A stretch of DNA of 64,000 nucleotides from Fidelibacterota bacterium. GTDB lineage: Bacteria; Fidelibacterota; UBA8477; JABMPR01. The notes under the pieces were generated by a model, which saw nothing but the letters and a program-made list of their open reading frames with translations, searched no databases and was not told the DNA's origin. The first letter of the stretch is position 1. Each line of letters starts with the position of its first letter. Where the stretch lies: contig JAIPJF010000017.1 in the NCBI GenBank assembly GCA_021734325.1, positions 1-64,000 on the forward strand, in the 5' to 3' direction. Positions 19,391 through 28,859 of this stretch are shown in pieces. The translations under genes were made by a program, and so were the position numbers.

Positions 19391-20401
19391 ATGGCATCGA
19401 GTGCTGAACAATATGCAATCTATTCCCGGGTTATTAATGACCTGAAGGAAGGTACAATTTCCCAAGTCTATTTTGCTACAGGTTCAGATTATTATCTATA
19501 CAGGCATTTTTTGCACCACCTCCGCTCTGCCTATACTTTGAAATATGGTGACAGTGCCGATCTGCAGCAACGCTGGGGAACTGACCTTAAATCAGTTTCA
19601 GATCTTAGCTCACTCCTAGGCGGGGGAGGTTTGTTCTCTTCTGCGAGCCTGGCTCTTGTGCATGAGATTCAGGATGCTGGAATATCTGTTAAAACAAATT
19701 TAGCAGAGATTGTAGGTTCACCACCGCCCGGTACAGTCATTTTGATCCATTATTCGATTAGTGAGTATCGATCAGCAAAATGGCTCACTGCCATGCAATC
19801 GATCGGGAGGCTTGTGCCACTTAATCCGCCAGACGCATCGATATTACCAAGGATTGTTAAGGATCTGGCCACAAAACATACGCTCAAGCTAAAGGAAGAA
19901 GCAATTTTCAGATTAATTGAACAAAGTAGTGGCGAACTTGCCGTCATTGATAATGAACTGGAGAAATTATCAATTTATCTTGAGAACAATATGAAGGAGG
20001 TTGACCGAACATTGGTCGACGAAGTGTCTGGTGCATTAGAAAATGCCCAGGTATCCGAATTTATTGATGCAGTGACAGTGCGGGACAGAAAATTGGCAAT
20101 TCAGACATTGTTTGAGATTGATCGTAGAGGAAAAGAGGGGCTACCATTTTTAGTGTCACTCCTTTACAGAAGATTGATGCAACTCATGGCCTTACATGAA
20201 AACTACGAGGCCAGAAAATCAATTGGCAAGGGGATAACCGCTTACTATTTCCTGAAGGAATTGGAACCGTATTCCAGAAATTATAATCTGGCAGAATTGC
20301 AAGCAGCCACTGTATCGTTGGCAGATCTTGATCACCAGTTTAGATTAGGCACCATGGATATGCTGTCCTCATTTTCAAGTTGGATCTCAAAATCAGTGTA
20401 G
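19391..20401 (+). CDS. holA: DNA polymerase III subunit delta
   Basis: 336 residues with the HolA layout: an N-terminal RecA-like domain (VYFATGSDYYLYRHFL, LSSLLGGGGLFSSASLALVHE) and the helical C-terminal part with SGELAVIDNELEKLSIYLEN and LPFLVSLLYRRLMQL. It is the clamp-loader subunit that opens the beta clamp. The N-terminus is divergent, as is common. The sigma-factor gene begins immediately after its stop. Confidence 0.88.
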   Translation: MASSAEQYAIYSRVINDLKEGTISQVYFATGSDYYLYRHFLHHLRSAYTLKYGDSADLQQRWGTDLKSVSDLSSLLGGGGLFSSASLALVHEIQDAGISVKTNLAEIVGSPPPGTVILIHYSISEYRSAKWLTAMQSIGRLVPLNPPDASILPRIVKDLATKHTLKLKEEAIFRLIEQSSGELAVIDNELEKLSIYLENNMKEVDRTLVDEVSGALENAQVSEFIDAVTVRDRKLAIQTLFEIDRRGKEGLPFLVSLLYRRLMQLMALHENYEARKSIGKGITAYYFLKELEPYSRNYNLAELQAATVSLADLDHQFRLGTMDMLSSFSSWISKSV

Positions 20402-20980
20402 ATGATGATTGAACACAATTCAATGAGTGATGAGCAGCTTATCGCCGAATTTCAAGGAGGGGATGAGCGCGCTTTCGTCGAATTGGTTGACCGTTATAAA
20501 GATCGTCTGGTCAATTTTGTATATCGTTTCCTGAATGACATGACCGACGCTGAGGATCTTGTTCAGGATACATTCCTAAAGGTGTACAAAAAGAAGCACG
20601 CTTACAGGGAAATAGCAAAATTCTCAACATGGATCTATACAATTGCCGGAAATCTGGCCCGATCTGAACTGAGAAAACGAAAGCGTCGCAAGACATACAC
20701 CATGTCAGACCTATCGTTTGATGACAATGAATTTAATCCAGTTGATTCTGATAAAGATACAGAAGGCATTGTTTTTAATAGTTATGCCGGAGAAGAGATT
20801 ATGAAGGCTATTGATGCCTTGCCTGAACCTTTCAAATCAATCACTATTTTGAGAGATATTCAGGAACTTTCTTATGAGGACATAAGTACAATACTCGACA
20901 TTCCCATGGGAACAGTCAAATCGCGTGTCAATAGAGCACGTTTGAAATTGCAGGAAACGTTGAGCTACCTAAGGGAGTAA
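20402..20980 (+). CDS. ECF RNA polymerase sigma factor, RpoE/SigW-like
   Basis: 192 residues. Region 2 is clear (FVELVDRYKDRLVNFVYRFL, DAEDLVQDTFLKVYK, FSTWIYTIAGN) and region 4 as well (LPEPFKSITILRDIQ, LSYEDISTILDIPMGTVKSRVNRARL). It starts directly at the holA stop; two ATGs in a row and a third (MSDEQLIAEF, 20423) are possible starts. A zinc-finger anti-sigma follows 53 bases downstream, the usual pairing. In P. gingivalis an ECF factor (SigP) is the output of PorX; a link here is speculation. Confidence 0.93.
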   Translation: MMIEHNSMSDEQLIAEFQGGDERAFVELVDRYKDRLVNFVYRFLNDMTDAEDLVQDTFLKVYKKKHAYREIAKFSTWIYTIAGNLARSELRKRKRRKTYTMSDLSFDDNEFNPVDSDKDTEGIVFNSYAGEEIMKAIDALPEPFKSITILRDIQELSYEDISTILDIPMGTVKSRVNRARLKLQETLSYLRE

Positions 20981-21033
20981 TCAATATTTAAAATTGCTAT
21001 TGCTAGCGTTACACACATTGAGGAATATTAAGT

Positions 21034-21546
21034 ATGCAGAATAACGAATGTAGCTATATTTGTGAACAATTCACTGAGTATCAAGACCAAACACTCTCAA
21101 TGAAAATAAGATCCCATGTTGACGCCCACCTAGCGATTTGTTCCTCATGTCAATCAAGATTCCAGGAATTGGATATTATCCTCGACCGACTCCACCAGCT
21201 ATCGCCTATTATGGCTTCCCCCGATTTTACTGAAAAGCTCATGCATAAAGCTCACCAGCAGTCAACAGAAAGTGTTTGGGAGAGATTCTATCAGTCCCCA
21301 TACAGTCGTATCGCAGGTTTTGCAGTTGCTGCAGGGCTTGTGGCTGCAATTGGGTTGAATATATGGATTGAACCAATTGGACCGGGTTCCTCAAATAGTA
21401 ATTTTACAGAGAAAAAAATTAATCCCACAGCGGTCTACGCAAATCGTCCTGATAGTATAGGACTGGGAAATGATTCATTACAGCTGCAACCCGGAAAAAT
21501 CAATTCTGATGGGTCAGTTCTCAAGCTGGTAAGCGATAAAAAATAG
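21034..21546 (+). CDS. Zinc-finger anti-sigma factor (single-pass membrane protein)
   Basis: 170 residues. The N-terminal ZAS-type motif HxxxCxxC is at H32, C36, C39, with C10 as a possible further ligand. One membrane helix spans about residues 93-112 (AGFAVAAGLVAAIGLNIWI), leaving a ~58-residue periplasmic tail. It most likely holds the adjacent ECF sigma factor inactive until an envelope signal. No recognisable sensor domain is seen in the tail. Confidence 0.88.
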   Translation: MQNNECSYICEQFTEYQDQTLSMKIRSHVDAHLAICSSCQSRFQELDIILDRLHQLSPIMASPDFTEKLMHKAHQQSTESVWERFYQSPYSRIAGFAVAAGLVAAIGLNIWIEPIGPGSSNSNFTEKKINPTAVYANRPDSIGLGNDSLQLQPGKINSDGSVLKLVSDKK

Positions 21547-21602
21547 TTAATATCGTCCAAAATTGTCCTCAATCGTCTGATTAAATTAATCCCATGATTC
21601 CA

Positions 21603-21630
21603 AGGAGTATCAATTGATTTTGATACTCCT
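21603..21630 (+). terminator. Hairpin terminator after the sigma/anti-sigma pair
   Basis: Perfect 11-bp inverted repeat (aggagtatcaa / ttgatactcct) around a 6-base loop, 57 bases after the anti-sigma stop. The following catatttaac is T-poor, so termination may be partial. It separates the sigma operon from the diguanylate cyclase gene. Confidence 0.65.
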
Positions 21631-21748
21631 CATATTTAACTTTAACTCTATAGCAAAACTGTCTGTAAAGACGTACAATTATGAATATTTAAAAGGATTG
21701 GGTCTTGATCGGATTACCAATAGAAGATGAGCAGGGAAGGATCCGAAA

Positions 21749-23266
21749 ATGACGTTGGCCGATATTGAAGTAGCCAACCTGGATACAAAACCGATCTTTC
21801 AGAATCAAGTGAAGAAATCGTTGAGTGTCATCAATACTCTTTATCCAGGCACTTTCGTTTATGTTTATTTACTTGATGAGCGGGGGAGTTTCACTCTAAG
21901 GGATTTGGAAACGAATCAGGGACACCTGGTTACAACGATCTCTCCAGAAATGTCCATTTTTGTAATCCTGCAAACACAGAAAGAATTCTGTAGCCATTTG
22001 ATTGCAAATAAGGATAATTCTGAAATATTCGCTCAGAAGATTCCTGCAGAGTCAGAGTCCTCGCTTATATCGCCCATAGGCTACGAAGATAGCCTGGTCG
22101 GATTCCTCTTCACTATCATCCCTGTTGCTCTCGAACCCTCCTCTCTGAATCTTAAGGTATTTGATGATCTTGCGATGAGCCTTGGATCCGCTTCAGTAGC
22201 TTCTGAATTATTACATCAATTTAAAAGTAGAAGTGACCAGCTTGCAATCATGCTGGAAGTGAATACGCATTTGAATATGGCGGCTACCAAAGAGGATTAT
22301 CTTTATGAAATATCGAGATTTGGCAAATATTTTATCCAGTTTGACAGAGCGGTTCTTGTCCTGAAATCCGAGGAAGCTCCAGAATATTTTCTGATTGATT
22401 ATATTGAAGGTGACAGCATTGGGCTCCAGCTTGGAATGAGCTATCCCCTGTATAATTCACTTGTAAGTCAGTCAATTAACAGTGGGCAGTACTTTATTTA
22501 TAAAAAAAGTTATGAAGAGAGTCTGGTAGGGATATATCATGACGGAGACACAGATGAATACCCGTATAAGCAAGTTGTTGGTTTTCCATTAGCCAGGATC
22601 AAGAATTCCCCAGGGGTATTAATCCTTGAGTCACTTGACGAGCACCCCATCAAGCAGAATGAAATAAATATATTCGGCATGATCAGCCAAGGTCTCGGTG
22701 CAGCTCTCAACAGATTCCGACTTTATGAACGGCTGACTAATTATGCCACGGTCGACACACTTACCCATTTATATAATCTTCGGGCTATCAAACAGAGATT
22801 CGAAGAAGAGTTAGCCCGTGCTGGACGATATCAAAACTCCTTAGTCGTTCTGTTCCTTGACCTTGATAAGTTCAAGTCGGTCAACGATAATCATGGCCAC
22901 CTCATGGGGGATTTTGTGTTAAGAGAAACAGCGCAGATAATTAGAGATTCTATCCGTACCAGTGATATCCCCGGTCGCTACGGGGGGGAAGAATTTGTCG
23001 TTATAATGGTAAATACAGATGCTCAATCCTGCATGGCCAGTGCACAGAGAATATGCACTGCCATTCATGATCATAATTACGAAATGAACGATGTAAGGAT
23101 CACAACTAAGATCAGTATTGGTTTAGCTGAATATCCTAAGGATGGTAGCAATATGCAGGAATTGATTCAATCAGCTGATACTGCCATGTATACTGCAAAA
23201 GCAAGAGGTGGCAATCAGGTCATCCAATATGAGAAAGGGATGGTGCCCAAATCAAAAGTAAATTAA
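21749..23266 (+). CDS. Diguanylate cyclase with GAF-like sensor region
   Basis: 505 residues, no membrane helix. Two GAF-like regions are inferred (about 15-150 and 170-325). The C-terminal GGDEF domain (about 335-500) has DTLTHLYNLRA, VLFLDLDKFKSVNDNHGH and an intact GGEEF active site. An RTSD inhibitory site lies just before it, so product feedback is expected. It makes cyclic di-GMP in the cytoplasm. The start follows an aagga at 21737 with rather long spacing. The 3' end overlaps the proposed start of the antiporter gene. Confidence 0.92.
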   Translation: MTLADIEVANLDTKPIFQNQVKKSLSVINTLYPGTFVYVYLLDERGSFTLRDLETNQGHLVTTISPEMSIFVILQTQKEFCSHLIANKDNSEIFAQKIPAESESSLISPIGYEDSLVGFLFTIIPVALEPSSLNLKVFDDLAMSLGSASVASELLHQFKSRSDQLAIMLEVNTHLNMAATKEDYLYEISRFGKYFIQFDRAVLVLKSEEAPEYFLIDYIEGDSIGLQLGMSYPLYNSLVSQSINSGQYFIYKKSYEESLVGIYHDGDTDEYPYKQVVGFPLARIKNSPGVLILESLDEHPIKQNEINIFGMISQGLGAALNRFRLYERLTNYATVDTLTHLYNLRAIKQRFEEELARAGRYQNSLVVLFLDLDKFKSVNDNHGHLMGDFVLRETAQIIRDSIRTSDIPGRYGGEEFVVIMVNTDAQSCMASAQRICTAIHDHNYEMNDVRITTKISIGLAEYPKDGSNMQELIQSADTAMYTAKARGGNQVIQYEKGMVPKSKVN

Positions 23267-25167
23267 ATCGATGGTATCTTATCATTTTTATTGGTATCAC
23301 CCAAGGGTCATTTAGTCTTGCTTCAGCTCAAACTATTGACTTCCCGAGAATAATTCTTTCCAACGTCCCTTTTGAAGTAAACTGGGCTGGATTTACAGAA
23401 GTATCAGACCAGAATCCAATTGTTTTAAAGGGTTTGCCAGACGGTCCGCTAATTCTAACAAGCAATGAAGGGAATGTTATGATGCATCTTAGCAAGGATG
23501 CATTGATTGAGGCTAGCAGCTCAGATGGACTTATCTTAAAAAAAGAATTATCAGTGATCCCTGGTTGGTTAAGCCTTCTACCACCACTTCTGGCAATCAT
23601 TCTGGCTCTCCTGACAAAAGAGATGCTGATTTCCTTGTTCTCTGGAATTTGGGTGGGCGTTACTATCATGCTCAGCTATAACCCTGTAAATGGATTCCTT
23701 CACTCACTGGATGGCTATATTGTTGATACTGTAGCAAATTCGGGGCATGCGACCATTCTTATGTTTACCTTTGGATTCGGTGGTCTGGTTGGGATCATTC
23801 AGAAGAATGGGGGGCTGGCAGGTGTCGTGGCAATTGCAGCCCGATATGCAAAAACCCGAGTTAGGGGTCAGGTAACCACCGCAGCGATGGGTCTATTCAT
23901 CTTCTTCGATGATTATGCAAATAGCTTGCTCGTAGGCAACACGATGAGACCATTCACCGACAAATTGAGAATCAGTAGGGAGAAACTTAGTTATATAGTG
24001 GATTCAACTGCTGCCCCCGTTGCCAGCGTTGGTTTGATAAGTACCTGGATCGTTTTCGCCATGTCTCTCCTTGACGGTCAGCTGCAGGTGCTGGATATAC
24101 ACACCAATGCCTACCTCATTTTTCTATTGTCGATCCCCTTTAGTTATTATGCGATACTGGCCATTATCTTTGTTTTTATGAATGCGTTGATGAAACGTGA
24201 ATTTGGGCCGATGCTCATTGCCGAAAGGAGGGCGATTAATTCAGGGGCTGTGCTGAGACCGGGGGCGAATCCATTGTCCGATGATTCCCTCTTAAAGAGC
24301 GCCATCCCTGAGAATATCCCGCACAGATGGTACAATGCCGTTATTCCAGTCTTAATTGTTATTTTTATGACCATGCTTGGTATGGTCATAACTGGTATGC
24401 CGGATTCCTTCCCTGAGAATTCTGGATTATTGCAAAAGATACTGGTGATCATGGATAGCACCAATTCCAGCCAAGCCCTGCTCTGGGCAAGTTATATTGC
24501 TGCTGTTATTGCGATTCTAATGGCCTTAAGCCAAAAATTGCTCTCCCTGAAGAAATCCCTCGAGGCTTGGTTTGAAGGTGCCAGGACAATGCTTCTAGCA
24601 ACAATTATTCTTGTTTTGGCATGGAGTCTAGGCTCAGTCTGTACCGACATCCATACTGCAGACTTCATCGTTCATCATACCCGAGATTTTATTTCCCCGG
24701 CGTTTTTGCCAGCCATCACCTTTATCATCGCAGCTTTGATCAGTTTTGCTACAGGCACATCATACGGAACCATGTCAATTTTAATCCCCCTGATTGTACC
24801 GCTGGCAGTTCAACTTTTTGGAGGTGTGCATGAAGTGATGTTCTGGGCAACCTTTTCAGGGATAATAAGCGGTGCGACTTTTGGCGATCATTGTTCACCA
24901 ATATCTGACACCACAATACTATCCTCGCTGGCAAGTGGAGCTGACAATGTTGACCATGTTCAGACCCAGCTACCCTACGCCCTGGTGGTAGGGGGAACGG
25001 CAGTATTGTTTGGTTTTCTTCCGATTGGCATGATTTCTGGTGCGACATATTTAACCGGTATCCTTCTCTATATATTAAGCATATCTGCATTATATCTTAT
25101 ACTGCGATATTTCGGGACACTGCTACCGGAGCATGCTCTACCTGCTGAGGAGTACCCTGGTAATTAA
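23251..25167 (+). CDS. NhaC-family Na+/H+ antiporter with secreted N-terminal domain, non-AUG start
   Basis: The antiporter core is clear from about 23560 on: PGWLSLLPPLLAIILALLTKE, FFDDYANSLLVGNTMRP, FGDHCSPISDTTILSS, with 11-12 membrane helices. The first conventional start is TTG at 23434, but the open frame continues upstream and encodes a full signal peptide: from ATC 23251 it reads MKSKLNRWYLI, a hydrophobic core and SLASAQ, then an ~85-residue Ig-like periplasmic stretch. A Shine-Dalgarno-like gaaaggga lies at 23233-23240. No ATG, GTG or TTG occurs between the stop at 23230 and 23434. So either AUC is used, or a sequence error hides the start. It overlaps the GGDEF gene by 16 bases. 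Confidence 0.85.
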   Translation: MKSKLNRWYLIIFIGITQGSFSLASAQTIDFPRIILSNVPFEVNWAGFTEVSDQNPIVLKGLPDGPLILTSNEGNVMMHLSKDALIEASSSDGLILKKELSVIPGWLSLLPPLLAIILALLTKEMLISLFSGIWVGVTIMLSYNPVNGFLHSLDGYIVDTVANSGHATILMFTFGFGGLVGIIQKNGGLAGVVAIAARYAKTRVRGQVTTAAMGLFIFFDDYANSLLVGNTMRPFTDKLRISREKLSYIVDSTAAPVASVGLISTWIVFAMSLLDGQLQVLDIHTNAYLIFLLSIPFSYYAILAIIFVFMNALMKREFGPMLIAERRAINSGAVLRPGANPLSDDSLLKSAIPENIPHRWYNAVIPVLIVIFMTMLGMVITGMPDSFPENSGLLQKILVIMDSTNSSQALLWASYIAAVIAILMALSQKLLSLKKSLEAWFEGARTMLLATIILVLAWSLGSVCTDIHTADFIVHHTRDFISPAFLPAITFIIAALISFATGTSYGTMSILIPLIVPLAVQLFGGVHEVMFWATFSGIISGATFGDHCSPISDTTILSSLASGADNVDHVQTQLPYALVVGGTAVLFGFLPIGMISGATYLTGILLYILSISALYLILRYFGTLLPEHALPAEEYPGN

Positions 25168-26725
25168 TACGATCAGAAAAAGATTAATCTGCTCGATTCT
25201 AATACTCATCGCTGCGAGTTCCGTGTCGACGACACACGCAATGGATTCTGTTCGTACCTATGACACGCGAGCCATTGAAGCATTCATGGAGGGCATGGAT
25301 TTAGAGGCAGCTGGAAATTTATCTCAGGCGATAAGTGCCTATAAAAGGGCATTATCATTTGATCCAGAAACCCTTGATATATTGTTATCCTTAGCAAAAT
25401 TATACCTCCAGACAGATAAAGTGGCGCTGGCAAAAGGAACACTTGAGAAAGTTATTTCTCTTAATCCCCATGATCTTCAAGCTTTGGAACTCCTTGGTGA
25501 AATAGCACAATCGAATTTAGAACATGAATTGGCACTAAGTTATTTTGAGCGCGTGCTTGATATAGAATATGATAATGACTATGCGATTCTCCAAACTGCC
25601 CAGATATATCACGTGTTGGGAGATAGTATTCGTGAAGCGGAATACTTGATCAGACTTTGGGAATTGGATACTGACAGGGTGGCAGCCTTGCAACGTGCCG
25701 AAAGTATTTTCTTAAATGCAAATGATTATACAAGAATTACTGAATTGTATGACAAACTGATTAAACGAATGCCTACCCAAACAGATTTGGTTGGACGTCA
25801 GATACGTCTATTCCTTGGGATGAACCGCTTTTTTGAAGCAGAAGCCCTGATGGACTCCCTCATCAATGTTGCCCCACGATCCATAGAGCTTCAAAGTATG
25901 AAAACAGATCTGGTTAAGGTCATGCACGGTGAAATGGCTGCTGTAGATTATTTGAGTGATGTTGTAGAGGAGTTCCCTGAATCCTGGGAGTTAAAGCTCA
26001 AATTAAGTCAACTCCTGATAGATGCTGGAGAATCCATTAATGCCCGACAAACTTTGGAGGAAATATTAGCTGTAAAACCAGAGCAGGGGAATGCTGTGTC
26101 GATGTTGATCTGGACCTATTTGGATGTTGATGACGTAACCAGGGCCAAAGAAGTGCTTGAAAATTATCTCCCTGCCTTTCCTGAGGATTTCTTCCTGCAT
26201 CGGCTCATGGGAAACATACTCTATGAAATTGCTGACAGCTACGGAGATTCCCTCCATTATCAGCAAGCACTTGATGCCCAACGAAACGCCTTGAAACTTC
26301 GGCCAGAAGATCAGCAGACTTTACATATGATTGCCAACACACTGGAACATTTGGGACGAAGGGAAGATGTACTGCAAACCTATCTCGATCTAATTGAAAT
26401 TGATGAGAATGATGATCTGGCCTTAAATAACTACGCGTATATGTTAACTGAAGGAGATGTAAGCGAAGATACTTTGCGGCTGGCAGCAGAATATGTCGAG
26501 CGTGCGCTAGCAGTCAATCCTGAAAGTGCTCCCTATCTGGATACGGCAGGGTGGATTTATTTTAAGCTTGGTCACGTACAACTTGCCAGAGATTTTATCG
26601 ATAGATCGTTGTCCATTAACCCTGACAACCCTGAGGTTTTGATGCATATGGGAGATGTTTTGGAGTATCTTGGAAAGTCAAATGAAGCCTACATCTATTA
26701 CATGCGCGCAAATGGCTTGAAATAA
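25133..26725 (+). CDS. TPR-repeat exported protein
   Basis: 530 residues, mostly tetratricopeptide repeats (about residues 45-525; typical units read NLSQAISAYKRALSFDPE and VQLARDFIDRSLSINPDNPE). A hydrophobic N-terminal segment (ICSILILIAASSVSTTHA) looks like a signal peptide. The ATG at 25133 lies inside the antiporter gene (35-base overlap) and puts 10 extra residues before the likely signal start; gaggag at 25146-25151 would suit a start near 25157-25163, where only CTG or ATT occur. Probable periplasmic or outer-membrane scaffold protein; partners unknown. Confidence 0.85.
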   Translation: MLYLLRSTLVINTIRKRLICSILILIAASSVSTTHAMDSVRTYDTRAIEAFMEGMDLEAAGNLSQAISAYKRALSFDPETLDILLSLAKLYLQTDKVALAKGTLEKVISLNPHDLQALELLGEIAQSNLEHELALSYFERVLDIEYDNDYAILQTAQIYHVLGDSIREAEYLIRLWELDTDRVAALQRAESIFLNANDYTRITELYDKLIKRMPTQTDLVGRQIRLFLGMNRFFEAEALMDSLINVAPRSIELQSMKTDLVKVMHGEMAAVDYLSDVVEEFPESWELKLKLSQLLIDAGESINARQTLEEILAVKPEQGNAVSMLIWTYLDVDDVTRAKEVLENYLPAFPEDFFLHRLMGNILYEIADSYGDSLHYQQALDAQRNALKLRPEDQQTLHMIANTLEHLGRREDVLQTYLDLIEIDENDDLALNNYAYMLTEGDVSEDTLRLAAEYVERALAVNPESAPYLDTAGWIYFKLGHVQLARDFIDRSLSINPDNPEVLMHMGDVLEYLGKSNEAYIYYMRANGLK

Positions 26726-26782
26726 CTGAAGTGGAATCTGAAAATCGCGAAGCGTAACATTAGAAATAATAAGGACGGTACC

Positions 26783-27718
26783 TTGAGTTTAATAAGCATA
26801 GTTGTTCCTGTCTATAATGAAGAAGAATCCATCGTCGAACTCTCTAGGCAGATTAGAGAGACAATTGAGCCCACTGATTATGAATATGAGATCATATTCA
26901 TTGATGATGGTAGTCAGGATGCTTCCTATAAAATTATGCAGGCATTGAGTCAAGATGATCCAAGAATCATATCGATTGGATTCCAAAGAAACAATGGAAA
27001 GGCTGCTGCACTCAACACAGGTTTTCAAGAATGCAACGGTGACTATGTGATCACGATGGATGGTGATCTTCAGGACAATCCAGCTGAAATACTGGATCTG
27101 ATCGCTGTTCTTGACTCTGGATGGGACATGGTCTCAGGTTGGAAAAAGGTTCGACATGATCCAATTGGAAAAAGATGGCCATCAAAATTGTACAATTTTA
27201 CGGTAGCAAAATTTTCGGGAATTCCCATTCATGACTTTAACTGTGGTCTAAAGGCTTACACCAGGAAAGTCGTTAAAAATATTGAATTATATGGTGATCT
27301 TCACAGGTATATACCTGTTCTTGCGAAACAGAAAGGTTTTAGTTGCACAGAGAAGGTCGTGCAGCATCGCGCAAGAAAATTTGGACAGTCCAAATATGGA
27401 TTTAAGAGGATCTCAGGATTTTTTGACCTCATTACCGTGGTATTTATTTCAAAATTTATCGAAAAGCCCCTGCATCTGTTCGGAATGGTCGGTATGAGTT
27501 CACTCATGGCCGGTGTGCTCATAGATTGTTATGTTCTCTATCTGAAATTTGTCCTTCATGCATCATTCCAGAAACATATGGCCTTACTGCTATCAGGCGT
27601 TTTACTCATCATTGTTGGTATTCAATTTATTTCCCTGGGTCTCCTCGGGGAAATGATGACAGTAAGCAGAAAACGCCCGGAACCTGTCATAAAAGATAGG
27701 ACCCATGCCGAAAACTAA
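26783..27718 (+). CDS. Family 2 glycosyltransferase, dolichol-phosphate-mannose-synthase-like
   Basis: 311 residues. GT-A fold with ISIVVPVYNEEESI at the N-terminus, FIDDGSQD, the DGDLQDNPAEI metal site, then two C-terminal membrane helices (about 235-295), as in GtrB/ArnC-type enzymes. These load a sugar from a nucleotide donor onto undecaprenyl phosphate. It starts with TTG at 26783, supported by aagga at 26771-26775. It opens the glycan locus and overlaps the next gene by 14 bases. Confidence 0.92.
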   Translation: MSLISIVVPVYNEEESIVELSRQIRETIEPTDYEYEIIFIDDGSQDASYKIMQALSQDDPRIISIGFQRNNGKAAALNTGFQECNGDYVITMDGDLQDNPAEILDLIAVLDSGWDMVSGWKKVRHDPIGKRWPSKLYNFTVAKFSGIPIHDFNCGLKAYTRKVVKNIELYGDLHRYIPVLAKQKGFSCTEKVVQHRARKFGQSKYGFKRISGFFDLITVVFISKFIEKPLHLFGMVGMSSLMAGVLIDCYVLYLKFVLHASFQKHMALLLSGVLLIIVGIQFISLGLLGEMMTVSRKRPEPVIKDRTHAEN

Positions 27719-28859
27719 TACTGCACTACCTTTTTCCGCAATGTCAGTCTGCTATTTTGGTACATACGAAAGTCGATATCCCAGGAATCGTGTATGTATC
27801 AAAAGCCTGGAAAGTCAAGGTATTACTGTACATGAATGCCATGTTCCCCTATGGGAGTTGCAGGAACACAAAGGAGCCGCATTTGGCTTCACACTCGGCT
27901 TCGCCATTCGCTATCTCTTCGCTCAATTAAGATTAATCATTAAATTCATCACCCAACCCCATGCAGATATCATCATGGTAGGCTATATTGGTCAGCTTGA
28001 CATATTCAGTGCCTGGCTACTGTCAAAGCTGACTGGAGCAAAATTAGTATTTAATCCCCTTGTTTCTCTTTATGACACAGTCGTTTCTGACAGAGGCTTT
28101 ATGTCAGGGACATCCTTGAAGGGGAGATTTCTCAAACGTCTGGATAAAGTAGCCTGTGAACTTTCTGATCTGGTTATCCTGGACACCCAAGCGCATATCA
28201 GCTACTTCAAAGAGGAGTTGGGGATCAGAGATACAACCTTTGAACGCATATGGGTTGGGGCTGATGAGGATATATTTAAACCAGGAAAGGGGAGTACAGA
28301 TGACAGAGAATTCAAAATTTTATTCATTGGAAAATTTATCCCCCTCCATGGTTTATCCAAAATCATAGATGCCGCTAAAGCATTGGAGAATGATCCAACT
28401 ATCAAATTTACATTTGTCGGTGATGGACAATTGAAGCCGGATATTCTGAAACAGTCAGAAGAACTGAGCTTGAAGAATGCCACGTTCATTGACCACATTG
28501 AGTATCAAGAATTAGGAAAAATGATAGATGCTGCTGATCTGGTTTTGGGAATATTTGGAGACTCAGACAAGTCTTACCGTGTGATCCCAAACAAACTTTT
28601 TCAGGCATTGGCCGTGGGGAAGCCAGTCCTTTCGTTGGATAGTCCGGCAGCCAGGGAGCTTTTGGTTGACGGAAAAACTGCCTTTTTATCTGAGGGAGAG
28701 ATACAGGTTATGGTCGATCGAATTATCCAGATTAAAGAGGATAAGCCGCTCAGATTGCAGGTTGGCAGGAATGGATTGGAATTATTCAGGAAAGAATTGA
28801 ACCAGGAGTGCTTGGGCAAGTTACTCGTGGAATCACTTCAGTTGGTTAAAAATGACTGA
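27705..28859 (+). CDS. GT4-type glycosyltransferase
   Basis: 384 residues with the GT-B C-terminal domain: FKILFIGKFIPLHGLSKIIDA, FVGDGQLKPDI, and the nucleotide-sugar loop VIPNKLFQALAVGKPVLSLDSPAARELL. The N-terminal domain carries ADIIMVGYIGQLD. Probable cytoplasmic transferase for O-antigen-like or exopolysaccharide assembly. It overlaps its neighbours on both sides, so it is part of one operon. Confidence 0.88.
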   Translation: MPKTNTALPFSAMSVCYFGTYESRYPRNRVCIKSLESQGITVHECHVPLWELQEHKGAAFGFTLGFAIRYLFAQLRLIIKFITQPHADIIMVGYIGQLDIFSAWLLSKLTGAKLVFNPLVSLYDTVVSDRGFMSGTSLKGRFLKRLDKVACELSDLVILDTQAHISYFKEELGIRDTTFERIWVGADEDIFKPGKGSTDDREFKILFIGKFIPLHGLSKIIDAAKALENDPTIKFTFVGDGQLKPDILKQSEELSLKNATFIDHIEYQELGKMIDAADLVLGIFGDSDKSYRVIPNKLFQALAVGKPVLSLDSPAARELLVDGKTAFLSEGEIQVMVDRIIQIKEDKPLRLQVGRNGLELFRKELNQECLGKLLVESLQLVKND

